From Chara braunii (Eukaryota > Streptophyta > Charophyceae > Charales > Characeae), in contig BFEA01000743.1 of the NCBI GenBank assembly GCA_003427395.1, forward strand, positions 449,611 through 500,159: DNA of 50,549 nucleotides. The letters are read 5' to 3'. A program made the translations under genes and the position numbers. Positions 20,816 through 30,560 of the stretch are shown in pieces (positions within the stretch are counted from its first letter, which is position 1; each line of letters opens with the position of its first letter). The notes beneath the pieces were generated by a model, which was given only the letters and a program-made list of their open reading frames with translations, did not search any database and was not told where the DNA came from.

Positions 20816-21860
20816 TTAGACCCTAAGGTCGGCCATTATCCTCAGGAAGTGGATCACTCTCGCATCTACGTCGTCGTCCTCGTCATCGTCCACCTCCGGC
20901 CCTAGAACAATATCATGGCGCTCCTATCCTCTCGTAATATCTCGTGACCAGGTGTGGAGGTATAAGCGCGCCGCTCCACCAGGCGTCCCAATCATCTGCA
21001 AAGAGCTGCCCCAATGAAGCAACGTACTCAGGCCCGACTCTAAGCCCTCTGTCCAAGAGGTCCCATACGTATGATGGTTGGGGGTGCCCACACTCCGAGG
21101 ACACCAGTCACGACCAATCCCTGTTCAGGTTAGGAGATATAAACCGTATTAGTTCTATGAGTTGGAGCCTATCATCTCCCCATCGCAGTCCTCCTGTTAA
21201 AAGAGAGTAATATACGTAGTCTGTATCCAGATCGCTGCGAGAGAAAATACTAAGTTCTTGCATCGTCAGGTAGGACTCAACCAGTCCACCTACTCCCCCG
21301 AACAACTTTTCTACTACGAACGTTGGAACGATCGTCCTCAATCTCCTGTTAGAATAAAGGGAAAATCCTGGCTCAGCGATCCGGAGTTCTCCGAGATTTC
21401 CCTAACAGGGACTCTCCTAGGCTCGCCCTAGTCTATGACCTTGCACGAACCCAGATGACAAGAGATAGAGCGGCCTCCTTCACGGCTTCCGTGCTGAAAT
21501 ACAAAAATGTCTTCACCTCCCCCCAGCGGGCTTGTGGAAGGAGTCTTCCTCTATTGTCTCTTATTCCATTCAACTCCCGATAAATCCACAACCATACGCC
21601 CGGCCTAAAGAGTCCGACCGCCATCCAAAACTGTTGTGGTTCTCGTGGATGGGACGAGAGGGAAGAGTGAACTTCACTAGTTCTCCCTCCACTAACTCTG
21701 GGGGTTCATACTGCCACCCTTGCACTGTGATGGGGTACTCCTCCACCACTGCTGGCGACCACATCCGCCTAAGGGATACCCCCTCATCGAGCTCTCTCTC
21801 TTCGAACACTCCGCTCTCTGTCACACCCTCACCTCTTTCTAGGCTCAGAACGGAATCACT
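20816..21860 (-). pseudogene. Tandem family gene, copy A (unknown function)
   Basis: The reading passes through four frame segments that together parallel copies B and C. They are a start overlapping the end of copy B (SLERGEGVTESGVFEE, then VEGELVKFTLPSRP), FRPGVWLWIYREL and GEVKTFLYFSTEAV, then after a frameshift GELRIAEPGF and LRTIVPTFVVEKLFGGVGGL. Next come SDLDTDYVYYSL, RWGDDRLQLIELIRF, a TGA at 21108-21110, and PSYVWDLLDRGLRVGPEYV. A last frameshift gives an acidic tail (EVDDDEDDDVDARVIHFLR) and TAA at 20816. The tail motif DAR-x-IHF is shared with copy B. Divergence from B is concentrated at third codon positions, so selection acted on this minus-strand frame. Function is unknown. Confidence 0.65.
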
Positions 21861-22701
21861 AGCCTAGGGAAATGGATCGCACGCGCATCAGCGTCATCCT
21901 CCTCTATCTCCTCCTCCGACTCTGAGTCTACCTCGTCGGGCTCCCAGGCCTCCTCGTCATCGTCATCAAGCTCCTCCACTACACGATACCTCGGTGGCTC
22001 GATAGCCTCGTAATATCGCGTCAGTTGGTAAACAGCTATGAGGGGATCGACATCACCAGGACTGCACCACGAGTCCCGGTGCTCCCTGAAGAGTCGACCT
22101 ATAGATGTGGTATAGTCAGGCCCTGCTCGAAGCTCACGGTCTAGCAGGTCCCACACATAGGGAGGTGGGGTTGTCTCCAATCATAACCCTCGTCCCACCA
22201 AGGTCCTGGATAGGTGGGAGCAATTGACCGGATCAGCTCTATAAGCTAAATCCTCTCGTCTCCCCACCGCGGACCCGCGGCCACCAGGGAATAGTAGACA
22301 TAGTGGGTATCAAGGTCCCCCCTCGAGAAACGCTCGAGCTCTACAGCGGTAACATCAGCCTCGACCAGCCCTCCTATACCTCCGAACGCCGAGTCGACCA
22401 CAAATGAGGGGACGGTCGCCCTCAGCCTACAGCCCAAATGTAGGAACACCCCGTCACGGACGACTCGGAGCTCTCCGGTAATAACGAGGGGAGGAAACTT
22501 GCGGAGCAGCGCTATCGCGTCCAGCTCCTCCTCTCGCAAGAAGGCGTCTACCTCCTCCTGCAGGTATCGTTCGGCCCAGCCGACGATCGCGCAAACTCCC
22601 CAGGTCACAAAAGCCAAGGCGACCTTTTTGGCCACTTTCCGACTCAGGTACAAATAGGCCTTGACCTCCCCGCCTTCGAGCACTTCATGCATGGTCAAGG
22701 C
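21845..22701 (-). pseudogene. Tandem family gene, copy B (unknown function)
   Basis: The 5' frame (22698 to 22246) reads GGEVKAYLYLSRKVAKKVAL, AERYLQEEVDAFLREEE, GELRVVRDGVFLHLGCRL, TVPSFVVDSAFGGIGGLVE, DTHYVYYSLVAAGPRWGDE, then TAG where copy A continues in frame. After a frameshift the second frame (22180 to 21845) reads PPPYVWDLLDRELRAGPDY, LTRYYEAIEPPRYRVVEEL, a long Asp/Glu tail, and DARAIHFPRLVIPF then TGA. The upstream part present in copies A and C is missing. The plus-strand gag reading begins at 22687 and overlaps the 5' end, so B is probably truncated by that junction. It is more GC-rich than copy A. No known domain; the acidic tail suggests a nucleic-acid- or protein-binding partner, which is speculative. 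Confidence 0.65.
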
Positions 22702-24861
22702 ATATTGAGGGATGAGTGGGCGAGGACATTGCCCCTATGGACCCAAAAGGCGGAGAGGCCATTGGCCAGGCAGATCAGGGACATGGCCCGAGATTGGGAG
22801 AGCTGCAGAGCGCATTTGAGAGAGGCGTTCCGACGGCCAGAGCCGCCTCAGCCCAAAGTAGACAGATGCCAGTGGAGCAAGAGGCAGAGGGACCATGAAC
22901 CTAGTGAGGCCAGACCATCTCGAGGAGGTCGGAAGGCACTCGCCAGGCGAGAGGAGTCGGTGCCTGAGACTGAGAGGCGAGGGGCATATCCTAAGTACGA
23001 GTTGGGGCCGGTGGAGTTCCATCGCTTCACTGAGGGTGGACTGGGAGGATGTCCACTGCGCACACGGGAGGAGATGCCAGGATCCGGAGAGCCTCTGCAG
23101 GAGTTGGAGGCACATTTGGATGTCTCGCAGTGGATAATGCCACCCGTGAGTGAGAGGCGCGGCGAGCTGGCAGAGGAGGCACCCAGAGAGGAGGCCCAGG
23201 GACCTGAGCGAGAGAGGAGGCCGACTACAGAGAGGGGGCATGCTGGGGAGGAGGTGATGGAGGTTGAGGAGGATACTCCCCCTCAGACGCCAGCTGTGGG
23301 GTTGAGACTGGGGAGTACACCAGGGGCCACACATGGCAGGGAGGAGGAATTACAGCGAGCGGGGATCCCACTACCACCACCAGAGACGGTCCCTGCGCCG
23401 GGAGGAAGGGTGGAGATGGAGAGAGAGAGAGATGACCAAAGGAGGGAGGCCCTCGCTATGATTGACAGGCACCTGGCCGCACACGCCCTTGAGCACCCTG
23501 ACCTGGAGGAGCCCGTACATGTGGAGCCACCCCAGGAGCCGCGTCAGGCTGAGAGAGAGATGGGAGCGGAGATTCCGGAGAGAGCCGACCATCGTACGAG
23601 GGAGAGAGTGCCGGCAGGTGAAACAGCAGAGGAGAAGCGGGCCAGGGTAGGAAAACGTTTGGAAGAAATCTGGCAGGAGAGGCAGAGATTGGAAGAGGCA
23701 GGGGCGCTCCCAGATCAGCCGCCGCCACCCAAACCATATGGAATCAAGGAGATGTGAGATGAGTTCCTAGACCAGTATGGTAAGGAATTGACGGCTCCAG
23801 AAAGGGCAGGAGCAGTGACTTCAAAGAAGGCAGATGAGTACTTGGACCGAAAGATCCACTTTCTGGCCAAGACATCGTTCGACAGATATATGATGTTGGA
23901 AGTTGATCTGAGAGGAAGGGAGATGAAGGAGATGAGTCATGGAGTACGGTTGGAGGTCGTTGAGGCTGAGGTCCGAGAACTCAGGGCATTGGTGACTAGT
24001 CAGGCTGCCATTATCCAGGACTTGAGGCAACAACCTCGAGGTGGAGTGGATAGGGCAGAGAGCAGCCGACAGGGAGAGTTGAGACAGGCAGGGCATGGCT
24101 TATCAGGACAGTCATCCGCAGTTAAGACTCAGCAGGGATCGTCCATGGGAAGAACCATCTTGGAGCCCGAGGAGGCGAAGGCCAGGAGGGAGGCAGAGAG
24201 AGAGGCCTTCGAGTTCAGACCCCATACTGAGCTCGCCACACTGCCTATATTAATAGCGGGCCCCACCATGCCACTATCAGTTGAGGAGGGGCTGTCGGCG
24301 GCCAGAAGTGAGCCGGTCCAAGGCTCAGCAGAGGGGTCTACGGATGTGCTCCTTGAAGCAGTCCACACTATGCAGGAGGAGGCGAGCTTATTTTCACCTT
24401 AGCAGAAAATAGAGGAGCCTCTTGAGAGAGAGGTGGGGATTGAGATAGAGGGCGCCATTGAGGGCAAGCCCCTGAGGCTGGATACACCTGAGTATCGGCC
24501 TGAGGAGGTTGGGATACGACCAGGGCCTAGTACTGAGGAGCTGGGGACAGGGTCTGAGGAGCCTATGGACGTGCCTTAAAGTTACGAGCGGGGCAGGGAG
24601 GCTAGCGAGGCAGCATCATCACTAGGGTCTCACAAGGAGAAGAAGAAGTCCAAGAAGTGGTTTGACGCATTCTGCTTCTTTTGTAAAAAGGAAGGTCATC
24701 GAGCCTTGAAGTGTCCAAAGTTCTTGAAGGACTTGGCTGAAGGGAAGGTTACAGAAAGCGGCAGGAGGGTGTATGAAAGACAGGGTAGAGTAGTAGAGCG
24801 ATCTGCCGATGGGGGTAGGGCTCAGTTGTATAGACAAAACCAGGAGGGGATGAGTGAGTAG
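22687..24861 (+). pseudogene. Ty3/gypsy gag with CCHC zinc knuckle
   Basis: One frame runs from the ATG at 22687 to TAG at 24859-24861, interrupted by TGA (23755-23757), TAG (24400-24402) and TAA (24577-24579). The N-terminal part reads RQIRDMARDWESCRAHLREA followed by FRRPEPP. The middle is long, Glu/Arg-rich and low in hydrophobics, likely disordered and coiled-coil (EKRARVGKRLEEIWQERQRL). A helical segment VRELRALVTSQAAIIQDLRQ follows. Near the end CFFCKKEGHRALKC (24672-24714) is a perfect C-x2-C-x4-H-x4-C knuckle, the nucleic-acid-binding motif of retroelement nucleocapsids. All three internal stops can come from single C-to-T changes (CGA, CAG, CAA). No protease or RT follows. The true 5' end is unclear because the minus-strand cluster abuts it. 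Confidence 0.85.
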
Positions 24862-26849
24862 AGACTGGCTCACCTAAGTGGGGTAGACATTTTTTATTAC
24901 CTTTGTATCTACTAGGAGATTTGGATACCTATGCCGTTGAGTGTACAGATGGGGGACCACAGCATAAGGTGTCCATCGATATTAGGATCATGTGAGATAG
25001 CCTGTGTATACTGAATAAAAACGGAAGTTAAAGTTGTTTTAGTGATTTTTCTTGCACAGTTGACCGTGTACTATATTGAGAGTGACTTGAGTTGTTTCAA
25101 ATAAGTCATGGAACGGGATTGTTGTGTATATTTTTGGATGAGATATCTCAACCCTGAGTGTGTTTCTGAGTTGAGTACTATACGCGACTACCCTTTGTAT
25201 ATGACGATCACAATCACTCCCACATGTGTGGTTTTATCCTGATGCATGAGGATTCTGTGTGAAAGGATGTATGAGGAACTTCTTGCATATTTTGTATGCT
25301 GGAAACGTAACTGAATATGAACTGTTTACTCTTCGGTATACTCGTGCGACCGGCTTATGAGCAGATGTTTGGGCCGGGTATAAGGAGAGGGATTGCAGTC
25401 CGGTTTTGTGCAAGATTGTGAGAATCCTAAGGGATTTGTGAGTCTCTGAGACTCGAATGCTTTACCATGCCAAAATGTTTATTGTTTAAGTTGTGATGAG
25501 GCCCCATAAGTTGGCCTCACAGTGATGAGTTGTTTTGTGAATCAAACCCCTTCAGTATAGGAAGGTGGTGATGTTGGTTTTGTTAGAAGGCTCATCTCCA
25601 AGATGGGAGATGTGTTAAAAAGGTCATGTGGAAGTTCATCCTAGAGAAGAAAAGGGATGACTGGGAGATCTAATGTGAGAGGCACCTTTGATGATTAAAG
25701 ATGGATAATAGATTCAATGGCATGGTAGGCTGATTTGAATGATAAAGTCTGATGAGAAGGACCATGTTTTTTGTTTGGATATTGTTGTAATTTTTTTAAG
25801 AAATTCGCAAAAAGCTTCATTGGGAGATGTCACTGAGAAGTGGCCTTCTTGCTCTGATCAAGTGAGGTCACGGCCTTGTGAACCTGGCGGTGATTTTGTT
25901 TTGTGAAAGTGGAGAGGTTGCCGTGTTTCTCTGTGTTGTCTCACATAGGACTGGTAAATACCTTTTATGTGTGACAAGCCTCTGCGTAGTCCCACAGTAG
26001 GCCTGTATTGTTGCAACACACCGTCTAGCCACTTGTGCTAATCTTGGGGCAATTATGAGAGACCCAGCTAGGGGTATAACTGGCATCACTGAGGCGCAGC
26101 CCCCAGTGTTGGCTGCTGATCAGTGCAACCTGACAGCGGGCCCACGTCTCGCCAGAAGGGGTAAAAGCTTAAAGGGGTGTGGCCACCCAGGAGGGCTTTA
26201 CCTGCCACGGGATGGTGTGGGATAAGAGTCGAGTCTTTTGGAGTCCTAATTGAATGTTTATCAGGAGAAAAGGCCTATCGTGGCGCAACCCGCGAAGGCA
26301 CTACCGCTAAAATAATATATGTGTTGGGCCGTAGATCTGGCACGATCACCCAGACTATGGTGGGCCAAGATGGAGACTTAGCCTTCCTGTACTAGACTGC
26401 AGGAGGTATGTGGAGATAAGATATATATATATATATATATGTTTGATTGTGAGAGTTATTGGAGGGAGGCGAGAGTGTCTTCTAAAGGTCTCGGTTAAGG
26501 CCCGCGTCCTTAGTTATGGCCCTGCTCGCAGGGTAGAGACTAGGGACACTCAACGAGAAGCCGGCATTTGTCTAGGACGAAGGAGATAGGACAATTGAGA
26601 GGGACCGCTGAGACTTATGTTGTAGTACATATGTCCAGTACACTTGCGTCCTAGTGTCAGGACAATGAAGACCCAGGTTGGAACCCTGGCGGCATATAGT
26701 TATAAGGGCTTGAATTGTTGGAGGCCTCAACCCTGAGTCTGTCGGCTAAGCGGACTGGTTCCTTTCTCGTCAGCATTTAGAGTTTTGGATGGATTTATAA
26801 CTTTCTGATTCTACGAAGCGACGGGGACGTCACTTGATACGGTCCGGTA
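24862..26849. other. No gene recognised; probable non-coding 3' part of the gag element
   Basis: No protease, RT or other motif follows the gag. The open frames here are short and featureless. A dinucleotide run (AT)10 lies at 26421-26440. A 5-bp stem with a 7-base loop at 26673-26689 looks like a tRNA T-arm but has no partner arms. The region may be the 3' non-coding part or a long terminal repeat, leading into R1 copy 2. Confidence 0.5.
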
Positions 26850-27770
26850 AGTTGTTGGCGCGAATACCCTTACAAGGGTATCCGCCCTTGTTTTTGCAAA
26901 TGACAGAAAATAAGTTTAGATCAAAATAAGTCGTGCGAGGCACGGCCGCGTCTGTGACTTACCTTGGCTAAGATAGAGGGTACGTGGGCGCACAGTCTTA
27001 AGGCACGCGAGTGATTTTCTCTTTGGTTTGGTTTGACCATTTGGTTATTATAATTTGCCTTGAGTTTGACATGTCTACCATTAACGGTCGGATGGTATGT
27101 TGCATGGCGTACATGGCAATCATGGCGTAGTCCGAACAGCCTGCGTGTGTGTTCATTGGTTGCACGCTTGGTTGTAGGTGGGAGTGAGGCCCAGACCGCT
27201 TGTTTGACAACTGAACGTTGTGCAACACCATGTTATATAGGGTTCCGCGTGCACTGGTTTCAGGCTTGGGCTTAGCCCTATAGGTTACAGCATCGAACTT
27301 TCGAGGCGGAGGTACAGGGATCAAGACCAGCGGGCGGCAACGAGGGAGCGAGCTTTGGAGAAAAGGAGGGGTTGAGGGTCCTGTTGCAAGCCTGCCCCGC
27401 AGGGCCAGAAGAGCGTCAGAAGGCCCACGAGTCTGTTCTCGTCAGCAGTCCCCTCGTATATCTCGGGGGTTTTCTTTATTTTTATTATTTTGATTTCTGC
27501 CTTATTCCTGGAACCCACTAAGGTTCCGGTGTCAGTCCTGGGGCCGATGGTCGGCCTAGCGACTCAACACAGTGGGGGCGCTCATAGGTTGTCGTGGTAT
27601 AGGCCGCGTTAAGGCTGGATGACGGAACTTGGTGGGTAAAACTTGGACACTATGAGCTGCTTGGGGCCGCTCAGGTTCTGAAAGACCACAGGGCATTGCC
27701 CTGGTTGAGTCCTTCAGGAGATCCGTTAAAATTGGAACGATACAGGGAGGATTAGCAGGCCTGGCTGAAC
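26850..27770 (+). repeat. Repeat R1, copy 2
   Basis: It matches 1029-2170 in the same order: ATACCCTTACAAGGGTA at about 26863, a GTGGGCGC stretch then AAGGCACGCG near 27000, CAGGCTTGGGCTTAGCCC at about 27262, GGGGTTGAGGG at about 27368, and the U6-like segment at its end. It is about 220 bp shorter than copy 1, mainly between the GGGGTTGAGGG landmark and the U6-like segment. It lies 3' of the gag fragment on the same strand. Confidence 0.65.
27709..27765 (+). pseudogene. U6 snRNA-like pseudogene, copy 2
   Basis: The segment reads GTCCTTCAGGAGATCC, then TTAAAATTGGAACGATACAG, GGAGGATTAGCAGGCC. It matches U6 snRNA from the 5' stem-loop through the region of the ACAGAGA box and the AGC triad. 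The box reads ACAGGGA, as in copy 1. The AGC triad is retained here (TTAGCA), but the 5' loop stem is degraded and the 3' half is missing. There is no terminator, so it is not functional. The shared ACAGGGA change implies one common ancestor inside R1. Confidence 0.75.
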
Positions 27771-29089
27771 AATATTGCTCCTGGCTAGCCCCGACGAATA
27801 TCAGCTACAGAGTTAGCCAAATGCACACAAGCGGCCAGTTACTTGAGGCAGGGCACTTTTGCCCATCTCGTTTCCTTTCTTCTCTGCGACGGCGGAGTGG
27901 TTGGTACATAGGCTGCAGCAGCATCGGCTGTCGGCCGGATTGATCCGGAAGGTGAGTTTTTATGCATTTCCTAGCGGATATCGACTCCCACGACCGCCGC
28001 CCTGCTGTCTGTATCAGTCATCACCCATTGTGGTGTATGGGTTAGCACGCAGGTTGGCGCCGGGAGGCTCGCTGCAATACTGTCGTACAGTCGTTCGTCG
28101 GACTCAGGCATAGGGGCGAATGACTAATCAGACCGTCTAGTAGCTGGCTCCCTTCGAAGTCTTCCTCGGGGTAGCGGAGCTGAAGCAGGGCGCGACCAGG
28201 GAATGCGCCGGCCGTCTGTTGTGAGAGGTTTTATCGAAGAGATGGTGGGCCAGCGGTTGAAGTAGAGTGAGGCAAGAGGAGGTGGCGCTGTGAAAGTTCG
28301 CAGTGATTTTAGCGTGCAAACTGGTTCGTGTATATGCTGGTATAAAGGCAGATGCACCCAGGCGCGATTTCGCGCCAGATACATCGGCATGGTAACGAAG
28401 AAAAAACGAAGGGGAAGACGAGGGAGATGGTGAACAGCGAGGGTGGAAAAGGCGTTGCTCGACCGATTCGCAATGAAATCGGTCCGGGAGAGATGGTAGA
28501 TAGGGGTTTTAAGAGAAGGCGAACTAGATGATGAAGTTAGATTGAGGAGAAAGTCGGTAGAAGGGGGAGAAGAGAAAAAGGGTGCGCGGAGCTGCTAAAC
28601 CCATGGCTATGAAGGAAGAAGAAATGAGTAACTCGCCCGATATTTAACGACATCAAGCGAACCAGAGTTCGATTATGGGTTTGAGGGCGGTGCGAACCTG
28701 ATGTCACCGTTAGTTTTGCTGATGAGTTGGTGGTTTGACCAAAGGTGACGTTGTCGAGCGCATCGGCCCCCGCGCGAGCGAGGGCCCCCCTGGCCACATC
28801 ACGCAGGAGTTACACACTACAACAAAATACGGAGACAACTTGGGGACGACGTGAAATAATTTTCGCGAGCCGTCAAGGCTATGCACGGTCGCGTCATCCC
28901 TTCGTCGCTCTAGCCGCGTGCGCCAGCTTGTACATCCCGCAATCCCCGATGACAGGATAGGTTCCCGAGGGGCAAAAGTTTGCTTCCCTAAGGGGTTGTC
29001 ACCACCCTTAGGGGCGTATCCCTACCGAGCTACCGACCCATGTGTGAAAGTTTTTAGATGCAATTGCAGAGGTAGGTCAGCCGAGGGCG
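27771..29089. other. No gene recognised
   Basis: The sequence is GC-rich with several short frames on both strands, none with motifs. Part may continue the R1-containing element. It ends at the right-hand terminus of an inverted foldback element. Confidence 0.5.
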
Positions 29090-29802
29090 TTTGCTCGCCC
29101 GCTGACCACTTGAAATTTCAAAATGAAAGATTCTGAAGTGATCTGAAACCGCTGAAATGACCTGAAGACACTTCAGGTCATTCCAGAAGTTTCGGGCGGT
29201 TTGCAGGACAAGTTTTACGTTTGTTTTTTTTTCTGTCTGTTTTTTCAGCCACTTCAGGTCATTTCAGGAATTTCAGGTGGGGACCTGAAACCACTGAAGT
29301 GGTTGAAGCTTCTGAATGGGGTTTCAGGTACCCCCATCCAAATGGTTGGATGGGGGTACCTGAAACCCTTTGAAGAAGCTTCATCTACTTCAGGTCATTT
29401 CAGAAATTTCAGGTAGGGATCTGAAACCGCTGAAGTGGCTGAAGCTTCTGAAAGGGGTTTCAAGTACCCCCATCCAACCATTTCGATGGGGGTACCTGAA
29501 ACCCCTTTCAGAAGCTTCAGCCACTTCAGGTCATTTCAGAAATTTCAAGTGGGGACTTGAAACTGCTGAAGTGGCTGAAGCTTCTGAAAGGGGTTTCAGG
29601 TATCCCCATCCCACCATTTGCAATGGATCTGTAGGCAATCTGAAAGTGGTGTATGAACCTGAAGTGGTTGAACTGCCTGAAGGCGGTCTTAGACAACCCC
29701 ATGTATAGATCCACACACAATCTGAAAGTGGTGTAGTAACCTAAAGTGGTTGAACTGCCTGGAAAGGAGACCTGAAAATATATGCACCCGTTAACCATCT
29801 CT
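29090..29802 (-). mobile_element. Foldback (MITE-like) element, copy 1, inverted
   Basis: In reverse orientation this is the same element as at 31907 and 45174. Its right edge is CCATCTCT preceded by GCACCCGTTAA, the complement of AGAGATGGTTAACGGGTGC. Inside are head-to-head blocks of CTGAAACC, CTTCAG and GGTACC motifs (for example GGTACCTGAAACCC facing GGGTTTCAGGTACC) that can fold into long hairpins. Its left terminus is altered and no 9-bp target duplication flanks it. It sits exactly at the 5' edge of the gypsy pol fragment, so a rearrangement or truncation happened at this border. It has no coding capacity. Confidence 0.75.
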
Positions 29803-30560
29803 CCCGTCCCCACATCTGTCAAACAGCTTCGCAGTTTCCTATGCCTCACAAGTTACTATAGTTATTTCATCCAGGGATATGCTAGGTATTCTTACGTCCT
29901 TACCTCCACCCTCCTCCGCAAGAACCCGCCGTGGTTTTGGACACCCCTGTGTTTGTTTAAAAGATCTAGAGAATTACCATTTATTCTTGACTAATTTGCA
30001 CAAGAATCTTAAACTTCAAACCGATGTGTCAAATTTTGTAGTAGGAGTTGTACTCTCTCAAGTGTTTTCCTCTCCTCCGGATTCACCTTATCCCCATGTT
30101 TCTCCTTCCCCCCCCTGTCCTGCTAACACTGCTTTTCAACTGACGTTTATCCTCCACTACTTCCCTCCACTTACAGTAACCCCGTTACTTACTCCCCGAC
30201 CTTCGTGGAGGATGGGACTGTCGAGGCTCGTGATGGGGATTGCCCAATTGCTTTCTACTCCCGTCAGCTACTGTCTGTCGAGATAAACTACACTATCGAT
30301 GAACGTGAGCTTCTCGCAGTACTTTATGTTACCCGACTGGTCTCATTACCTGCATGGGGCGCCCTTCACGATGCGCACAGACAACTCAGTTGTCCAGGAT
30401 TTCCTCGCGAAGCCCAAGATTTCCCCTCGACAGGCACGTTGGTAGCGTGACTTATCCGAGTTCAGTTTCACCATTCAACCCATCAGGGGTGAAACGAACC
30501 GCATCGCCAATGCCTTGTCCCGCCATCCTGATCACAATCAGAAACCCATTCATCTTGTTG
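29803..30560 (+). pseudogene. Gypsy chromovirus pol: RT C-terminus and RNase H
   Basis: Coding similarity starts directly after the foldback element with PVPTSVKQLRSFL and YYSYFIQGYARYS, the connection region of gypsy RT. RNase H segments follow in shifting frames: LKLQTDVSNFVVGVVLSQ (first catalytic Asp region), PIAFYSRQLLSVEINYTIDE, RELLAVLY (catalytic Glu), and ETNRIANALSRHPDH, which is the end of RNase H. At least three frameshifts and several stops separate these pieces, so the enzyme is dead. RT motifs upstream of the connection, including the catalytic core, are absent here. Integrase follows directly. Confidence 0.85.

Noticed and set aside
22735-23737. Minus-strand frames opposite the gag
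   Set aside because: They mirror the GC-rich gag frame and show no motif, while the plus frame has the zinc knuckle and gypsy-type sequence.
26673-26689. tRNA T-arm-like hairpin CCAGG-TTGGAAC-CCTGG
   Set aside because: No matching acceptor, D or anticodon arms could be placed at the right distances, and no A-box was found. At best it is a relic of a tRNA-derived sequence.
27560-27590. Possible primer-binding site after CACAGTGGGGGCG
   Set aside because: It does not complement a tRNA 3' end I can name, and the R1 copy near 1975 differs here.
29201-29708. Open frames inside the foldback elements
   Set aside because: They repeat the internal palindromic module on both strands and differ between copies, so there is no coding conservation.
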